Shown here: in pieces, positions 12,107 to 16,349 of the stretch
Position numbering within the stretch: the first letter of the stretch is position 1
Layout of the letters: the number at the start of each line of letters is the position of its first letter
Source: an uncultured Ruminococcus sp.
Lineage (GTDB): Bacteria > Bacillota > Clostridia > Oscillospirales > Ruminococcaceae
Direction: 5' to 3'
NCBI GenBank assembly: GCA_900556055.1
Contig: USNJ01000023.1
Span: 1-16,349, forward strand
DNA: 16,349 nucleotides
Notes under the pieces: generated by a model
What the model saw: the letters and a program-made list of their open reading frames with translations, nothing else
The model's database searches: none
Told to the model about the DNA's origin: nothing
Translations under genes and position numbers: made by a program

Positions 12107-14017
12107 TCAGAAATCAATATATTCAGCGGAAGAAGCATCGGACGGCATTCGCCAGTCGCCTCTGGGTGAGAGGGTGACGGTTCCGACCTTGGGCGCATCG
12201 GGCATACATGAACGCTTGAACTGCTGCGAGAAGAAGCGGCGGATAAATGTCCTCAGCCACTTTTCAATGACCTCCGTCGGATAATCGTCCCTGAACGACA
12301 GCTTTGCAAGGCGGAGTATCTTGGACGGCTCAAATCCGAGACGGACTGTGTAATAAAGGAAGAAATCGTGCAGCTCATACGGACCGACAAGATCTTCGGT
12401 TTTCTGTGATATCTCACCGTTTTCGGGCGGCAGAAGCTCGGGGCTGACTGGCGTGTCGAGGATATCGAGCAGCGTAGCCTTCAGCGCACCGTCCGAACAC
12501 TCAGCCTCATATGCCGTCAGATGGCGGACTAAGGTTTTCGGGATAGATGCATTCACGCCGTACATCGACATATGGTCGCCGTTATAGGTCGCCCAGCCGA
12601 GTGCAAGCTCGGAAAGGTCGCCTGTTCCGATGACTATGCCGTTTGTCTGATTTGCAATGTCCATAAGGATCTGCGTGCGCTCCCTTGCCTGCGAATTCTC
12701 GTAGGTGACGCTGTGGTCGGATTCATCGTGACCGATATCCGAAAAATGCTGACGCACGGCGGCTGTGATGTTAATGTCACGGAATGAAACGCCGTATGCC
12801 TCCGCAAGGGTGCAGGCGTTGCTTTTTGTGCGCTTTGTTGTGCCGAAGCAGGGCATAGTTACTGCGGTTATGCCCTTTCTGTCCAGTCCCAGCATATCGA
12901 ATGCGTGAACGGCAACGATAAGCGCAAGCGTCGAGTCAAGACCGCCCGAAAGACCGATAACTGCGGACTTGCAGCCTATGTGCTTCAGGCGGACGGCAAG
13001 CCCCGTTGCCTGCATGGAGATGATATCCTCGCAGCGTTCGGCAAGCTTTTCACGGCTCTGCGGAACGAACGGCATCTTGGCAAACCTCCTTGAAAGCTCA
13101 GTTTCACGGATATCCATGGAAAATCTGACGGTGCGGATAGTGCTGTCGGGAGCTTTTCCGCACATAAATGTCGTTGTGCGGCGGCGCTCGGAGAATATTC
13201 GCTTTACATCTATCTCGGAATAGGTTATTCCCGTCGTGAATTTCTTGCTTTCGGCGATGACAGTTCCGTTTTCGGCGATGATATTGTGTCCCGCAAAAAC
13301 CATGTCCTGGCTGGATTCGCCGAAGCCTGCGCTCGTGTAGATATATCCGCAGATGGATGACGCAGACTGAGATGTCACAAGCTGCCTGCGGTAATCAGCC
13401 TTTCCCGCAGCTTCATCGGACGCTGACGGATTGCATATTATGGCAGCACCGTTCACCGCAAGCTCGGCGGACGGCGGACAGGGTACCCAGAGATCCTCGC
13501 ATATCTCGGCTGATATCGTCAGCTCGGGGATATTTTCGCAGGCAAATATTATCCGTCCGACGGGGATAGGTTTGACAGACTTTCCCGCCAGAAACGTTAT
13601 CTCGGAGGATATCCCGCGTCCCGAGGAGAAGTGTCTTGCCTCATAAAATTCGGAGTAATTCGGGATATTTTCCTTCGGCACAAATCCGAGGATATTTCCC
13701 CTGTACAGAAAAGCGGCGCAGTTCAAAAGCTTGTTTCCGAACCTGAGCGGCAGACCGACAACTGCGATAAGACCGAGCTTTGTGGTTTCATCGGCAATTT
13801 TCAGCAGATTTTTTTCGGCGGAATCGAGCAGCCGCTGCGACAGGAAAAGGTCGCCGCAGGTGTAGCCCGTGATGCAAAGCTCGGGGAAAACTGCGACGGA
13901 ACAGCCCTTGCTGTCGGCATTTTTCATCATATCTATAATTCTTTCGGTGTTTGCGGTGCAGTCTGCGGCACGTGTTTCGGGCGTGCAGGCGGCGCAGCGG
14001 ATAAAACCGTCCTTCAT
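12107..14017 (-). CDS. nadE: Glutamine-dependent NAD(+) synthetase
   Basis: This 636-residue two-domain enzyme makes NAD+ from nicotinic acid adenine dinucleotide with ATP, using ammonia from glutamine. The N-terminal nitrilase-type glutaminase (about 1-300) has the triad E46 in FPELCITGY, K115 in VPKENIPNYSEFYE and C173 in AEICEDLW. The C-terminal synthetase has the ATP-binding SGGLDS at 357-362, RERTQILMDIAN, GTGDLSELALGW (464-475) and a FRDDYPTEVIEKW segment near 570-590. The length matches the long bacterial form. The start is ATG 14017, with AAAGGA about 10 nt upstream. It is monocistronic, between its own promoter and the terminator at 12066-12103. Confidence 0.96.
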   Translation of the reverse strand: MKDGFIRCAACTPETRAADCTANTERIIDMMKNADSKGCSVAVFPELCITGYTCGDLFLSQRLLDSAEKNLLKIADETTKLGLIAVVGLPLRFGNKLLNCAAFLYRGNILGFVPKENIPNYSEFYEARHFSSGRGISSEITFLAGKSVKPIPVGRIIFACENIPELTISAEICEDLWVPCPPSAELAVNGAAIICNPSASDEAAGKADYRRQLVTSQSASSICGYIYTSAGFGESSQDMVFAGHNIIAENGTVIAESKKFTTGITYSEIDVKRIFSERRRTTTFMCGKAPDSTIRTVRFSMDIRETELSRRFAKMPFVPQSREKLAERCEDIISMQATGLAVRLKHIGCKSAVIGLSGGLDSTLALIVAVHAFDMLGLDRKGITAVTMPCFGTTKRTKSNACTLAEAYGVSFRDINITAAVRQHFSDIGHDESDHSVTYENSQARERTQILMDIANQTNGIVIGTGDLSELALGWATYNGDHMSMYGVNASIPKTLVRHLTAYEAECSDGALKATLLDILDTPVSPELLPPENGEISQKTEDLVGPYELHDFFLYYTVRLGFEPSKILRLAKLSFRDDYPTEVIEKWLRTFIRRFFSQQFKRSCMPDAPKVGTVTLSPRGDWRMPSDASSAEYIDF

Positions 14018-14051
14018 TGAAAAACATTCCTTTCGGTCAATTCATGCTCTT

Positions 14052-14080
14052 ATTATACAACATTTTTTTCCGATTATCAA
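14052..14080 (-). promoter_or_regulatory. Sigma-A promoter of nadE
   Basis: The minus strand reads TTGATA, 17 nt, TATAAT, and lies 35 nt before the nadE ATG. It is directly downstream of the terminator of the 213-nt RNA, so nadE can be transcribed independently. Confidence 0.85.
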
Positions 14081-14091
14081 CCGTATAAATG

Positions 14092-14118
14092 AAAAAGCCG
14101 ACAGCAAAAACTGTCGGC
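14092..14118 (-). terminator. Intrinsic terminator of the 213-nt RNA
   Basis: GCCGACAG pairs perfectly with CTGTCGGC around TTTTTG, followed by five T on the minus strand. Confidence 0.9.
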
Positions 14119-14304
14119 AAAACCTTCATAACAGCTGATTTTTATAGTCGCTCCGGACGACCGACTCTATGCGGAAGATCTTCCGCACCGTGCTGCTATA
14201 CTTTCAAGCAGCGGTGAACTTCGGAGTTTCGGATACGCCCCATTGTTTCCAATGTGCCCCTCAAGTGTCAGCCGCACTGAGAAATGCTGCGGACAACATT
14301 TCCT
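14092..14304 (-). ncRNA. Structured RNA of about 213 nt, unclassified
   Basis: A strong promoter (14311-14339) and a perfect-stem terminator bound this unit, and no credible ORF lies inside. Successive helices, in transcript order, are CCGCA/TGCGG, CATTG-GAAA-CAATG, a long bulged CACCGCTGCT/AGCAGCACGGTG, TGCGGAA-GATC-TTCCGCA, GTCG/CGAC, then the terminator. Such a chain does not match the single long hairpin of 6S RNA, nor SRP RNA, tmRNA or RNase P landmarks. It ends just upstream of the nadE promoter, so it could be a free small RNA or a leader RNA that is read into nadE at low level. The class is unknown. Confidence 0.65.
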
Positions 14305-14310
14305 GATGCT

Positions 14311-14339
14311 ATTATATCCGATTTTGCCTGATAAGTCAA
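14311..14339 (-). promoter_or_regulatory. Sigma-A promoter of the 213-nt RNA
   Basis: The minus strand reads TTGACT, 17 nt, TATAAT, with the predicted start near 14304. Near-consensus strength is typical of stable RNA genes. Confidence 0.88.
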
Positions 14340-14624
14340 TATTTTTTTTGATTATTTTACTTTTCTTTGATGATAAAGCAAGTGCGCAGCCGTTTTTTTG
14401 CGGAATGCACAGCCAAGTCCCGCTTGGTGACGATAATATTTCCCACTGCCCAACCGTGTCCCACGCCGATATAATGCGTCAGGATCTTTCTCTGTTTTCT
14501 ACAAATTGACGGCATAATATCATTGCTGTATTGTAAGCTTTGCATATTGCCCGAATATGCCGAAAAAATCATAATGAAATTGTTGTTATAGTGACGATAT
14601 ATCGGCAAATAATGTGTGAAAATA
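14340..14624. other. Intergenic region between divergent units
   Basis: No supported gene. A 52-codon minus-strand frame (14515-14357, beginning MPSICRKQRKIL) has no ribosome-binding site. A small hairpin CCAAG-TCCCG-CTTGG is present near 14414. TTGACG-N17-TATTGT on the plus strand from about 14506 is a weak second promoter candidate. The last 100 nt are AT-rich and include the palindrome CGATATATCG. Confidence 0.4.
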
Positions 14625-14639
14625 TATGCATAATGCATA
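14625..14639. promoter_or_regulatory. Possible operator upstream of pdxS
   Basis: TATGCAT-A-ATGCATA is a perfect 7-bp inverted repeat around one base, 33 nt upstream of the pdxS -35. That is a typical activator position. PdxR-type (MocR/GntR) regulators control pdxST in other Firmicutes, but no pdxR is in view. Confidence 0.4.
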
Positions 14640-14671
14640 AAAATATCTATTAAAAAATAGGAGATGTGAAT

Positions 14672-14700
14672 TTGAAATCCGACCGAAAAAGTAATATAAT
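14672..14700 (+). promoter_or_regulatory. Sigma-A promoter of pdxST
   Basis: TTGAAA, 17 nt, perfect TATAAT, ending 32 nt before the pdxS ATG. Confidence 0.85.
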
Positions 14701-14732
14701 CCCAATATAGAACACGAAAGGAGCCGATAAAA

Positions 14733-15605
14733 ATGGCTGAAAGATATGAACTTAACAAAAACCTTGCACAGATGTTAAAGGGTGGCGTTATAATGGACGT
14801 TACAACTCCCGAACAGGCAAGGATAGCAGAGGCGGCAGGCGCATGTGCGGTAATGGCGCTTGAAAGGATCCCCGCAGATATCCGTGCGGCGGGCGGTGTT
14901 TCGAGAATGAGCGACCCGAAGATGATAAAGGGCATTCAGAACGCTGTTTCCATACCTGTTATGGCTAAGTGCAGGATCGGTCATTTTGCTGAAGCTCAGA
15001 TACTCCAGGCGATCGAGATAGACTACATTGACGAGTCCGAGGTGCTTTCGCCTGCCGATGACAAGTATCATATCGACAAAAGGCAGTTTGATGTGCCTTT
15101 CGTATGCGGCGCAAAGGATCTCGGCGAGGCACTCAGAAGAATAAACGAGGGCGCATCCATGATAAGAACAAAGGGCGAGCCGGGAACGGGCGATGTTGTT
15201 CAGGCTGTACGCCACATGAGAATGATGCAGAGCGAGATAAGAAGGCTCACATCAATGTCCAAGGACGAGCTTTACGATGCGGCAAAGCAGCTTCAGGTGC
15301 CTTATGAGCTTGTGCAATATGTTGCCGAGAACGGAAAGCTCCCTGTTGTAAACTTTGCGGCAGGCGGCGTTGCAACTCCCGCAGATGCTGCTCTTATGAT
15401 GCAGCTTGGCGCAGAGGGCGTATTTGTCGGCTCAGGCATATTCAAGTCGGGAAATCCCGAAAAGAGGGCGCAGGCTATCGTCAAGGCTGTAACGAACTAC
15501 AATGATGCGGCTATGCTTGCAGAGCTTTCCGAGGATCTCGGCGAGGCTATGGTCGGCATAAACGAGCAGGAGATAGAACTTCTTATGGCTGAGAGGGGCA
15601 AGTAA
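14733..15605 (+). CDS. pdxS: Pyridoxal 5'-phosphate synthase, synthase subunit PdxS
   Basis: PdxS forms PLP from ribose 5-phosphate, glyceraldehyde 3-phosphate and ammonia delivered by PdxT; twelve PdxS and up to twelve PdxT form the complex. The 290-residue TIM-barrel protein is of normal length. Active-site residues are visible: D22 in [10 protein letters not shown], the Schiff-base lysine K79 in VMAKCRIGH, and K147 in [27 protein letters not shown] and [11 protein letters not shown] form the phosphate-binding part. AAAGGAG lies 9 nt before the ATG. It is followed 2 nt later by pdxT. The assignment is very firm. Confidence 0.98.
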   Translation: MAERYELNKNLAQMLKGGVIMDVTTPEQARIAEAAGACAVMALERIPADIRAAGGVSRMSDPKMIKGIQNAVSIPVMAKCRIGHFAEAQILQAIEIDYIDESEVLSPADDKYHIDKRQFDVPFVCGAKDLGEALRRINEGASMIRTKGEPGTGDVVQAVRHMRMMQSEIRRLTSMSKDELYDAAKQLQVPYELVQYVAENGKLPVVNFAAGGVATPADAALMMQLGAEGVFVGSGIFKSGNPEKRAQAIVKAVTNYNDAAMLAELSEDLGEAMVGINEQEIELLMAERGK

Positions 15606-15607
15606 AA

Positions 15608-16177
15608 ATGGCTGTAATTGGCGTGCTTGCGCTCCAGGGCGCATTTGCGGAGCATATAAAGATGCTTTCGGAGCTTGGTGCGGAATGCTTTGAGATACGT
15701 CAGCCGAAGGATATTGAAAGGCAGTCTGACGGGATCGTTATCCCGGGCGGCGAAAGCACCGTGCAGGGCAAGCTGCTCAAGGATGAGGGACTTTTCGCGC
15801 CGCTGCAGGAAAAAATCCGAGCAGGTCTTCCCGTCCTGGCTACCTGTGCCGGCATGATCCTCCTCGCTGAGCATCTGGAAAATGATGCGAACACATGGTT
15901 CGCTACGCTTCCTGTGACGGTTCGCAGAAATGCCTATGGCCGCCAGCTCGGAAGCTTCATCACCACGGCGCCGGTCAAAGGCGTGGGCGACGTGAAGATG
16001 AATTTTATCCGCGCCCCCTACATCGCCTCTGCATCGCCTGACGTAGACATCCTCGCAACGGTGGATGACCACATCGTCGCTGTCCGCTATGGAAAGCAGC
16101 TCGCGCTCTCCTTCCATCCCGAGGTCGGACATGATGACCGCATGCACCGGCTGTTTCTTGATATGATTGGGGACTAG
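15608..16177 (+). CDS. pdxT: Pyridoxal 5'-phosphate synthase, glutaminase subunit PdxT
   Basis: PdxT hydrolyses glutamine and channels ammonia to PdxS. The 189-residue protein has the class I glutaminase triad: nucleophile C80 in ATCAGMILLAE, and H170 and E172 in SFHPEVG; GGEST (48-52) forms the oxyanion region. The ATG is 2 nt after the pdxS stop. Codon use changes within the gene: up to about codon 50 isoleucine is ATT, ATA or ATC and leucine often CTT, as in the neighbours, whereas from about codon 68 isoleucine is almost only ATC, with CTC for leucine and CGC for arginine. This suggests a mosaic gene. The TAG stop (16175-16177) lies inside the first units of a 7-bp tandem array. Confidence 0.96.
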   Translation: MAVIGVLALQGAFAEHIKMLSELGAECFEIRQPKDIERQSDGIVIPGGESTVQGKLLKDEGLFAPLQEKIRAGLPVLATCAGMILLAEHLENDANTWFATLPVTVRRNAYGRQLGSFITTAPVKGVGDVKMNFIRAPYIASASPDVDILATVDDHIVAVRYGKQLALSFHPEVGHDDRMHRLFLDMIGD

Positions 16178-16253
16178 GGACTAGGGACTAGGGATTAGGG
16201 ATTAGGGATTAGGGATTGGGGATTGGGGATTGGGGATTGGGGATTGGGGATTA
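16170..16253 (+). repeat. Twelve tandem 7-bp units, GGGAYTR
   Basis: Three GGGACTA, three GGGATTA, five GGGATTG and one GGGATTA follow without interruption, starting inside the last codons of pdxT. The plus strand has a GGG run every 7 nt, a pattern able to form G-quadruplexes and resembling telomeric repeats. The ordered blocks of variants suggest growth by slippage. Confidence 0.95.
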
Positions 16254-16325
16254 GGTTTGCGATACGAGAAAACCGCTGGTTTCAAACCTCTGCGGCGCTT
16301 CCATATTTTTATGCGCCGCACCACC
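16254..16325. other. Hairpin-rich spacer between two heptamer arrays
   Basis: GCGGCGC (16292-16298) pairs with GCGCCGC (16313-16319). Just before it, AAACC-GCT-GGTTT and an outer GGTTTG/CAAACC offer competing pairings. No T tract follows, so this is a weak candidate terminator for pdxT and looks more like part of a repeat element. Confidence 0.5.
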
Positions 16326-16349
16326 ATTTCGCATTTCTCATTTCTAATT
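16326..16349 (+). repeat. Second 7-bp tandem array, ATTTCTC-like, cut by the window edge
   Basis: ATTTCGC, ATTTCTC, ATTTCTA and a partial ATT form three consecutive 7-bp units with a sequence unrelated to the first array. Its extent beyond the window is unknown. Confidence 0.65.

Noticed and set aside
14357..14515. 52-codon minus-strand frame starting MPSICRKQRK
   Set aside because: No ribosome-binding site and no recognised homology; the 213-nt RNA promoter lies downstream of it. Kept only as a note on the intergenic region.

Overview
The window looks like a chromosomal segment from a low-to-moderate GC Clostridia bacterium, most likely Ruminococcus-like (Oscillospiraceae). This rests on the gene content (indolepyruvate oxidoreductase, a sporulation signalling gene spoIIR, the DXP-independent PLP synthase pdxST, and the Firmicutes pairing of a YycJ/WalJ-type MBL protein with rlmH), on strong SD sequences and textbook sigma-A promoters, and on AGG/AGA, ATA and GAG-rich codon use. 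Genus assignment is inference.

Layout. 1-1831 (minus): iorA and the first 22 codons of an unrecognised gene behind it. 2064-2743 (plus): a single-gene unit encoding four exact 32-residue repeats. 2733-5831 (minus): a tight housekeeping operon murA, MBL hydrolase, rlmH, mpg (DNA glycosylase). 6078-6323: tRNA-Thr(GGU) with its own promoter and terminator. 6424-8749 (plus): spoIIR with a probable frameshift, an unrecognised gene broken by an in-frame TGA, and an intact WYL-domain regulator. 8894-9598 (minus): a cytidine deaminase gene broken by one in-frame TAA, preceded by a promoter-to-terminator structured RNA of about 215 nt. 9719-10137 (minus): a DUF1292 protein with its promoter. 10197-12050 (plus): the most unusual part, see below. 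12066-14080 (minus): glutamine-dependent NAD synthetase (nadE). 14092-14339 (minus): a second promoter-to-terminator structured RNA of about 213 nt. 14625-16177 (plus): pdxS-pdxT with promoter and a possible operator. 16170-16349: two different 7-bp tandem arrays around hairpins.

The standout is 10197-12050. A consensus promoter (TTGACA-N17-TATATT, with a palindrome in the spacer) and a strong intrinsic terminator bound about 1.8 kb with no conventional gene. Inside are 15 degenerate copies of a motif with consensus GGAGTGAGTCCGATGG. Nine copies have an ATG about 8 nt after a perfect GGAG; eight of those ORFs close after only 2-4 codons. Interleaved with the motifs are SD-preceded ORFs of 9-13 codons whose stops lie 5-13 nt before the next motif. 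One of them, MKRTFILEF, occurs twice in a diverged 178-nt duplication and keeps its protein sequence (one synonymous change, one TAA/TGA stop exchange). The 5' third is rich in hairpins. I know no described family with this architecture; it may be a micro-ORF array, a large structured RNA, or both.

Three genes between 6.4 and 9.4 kb (spoIIR, the 7158 gene, cdd) each carry a lesion while neighbours are intact. This suggests either local decay or sequence errors, and read-level checking would separate these.
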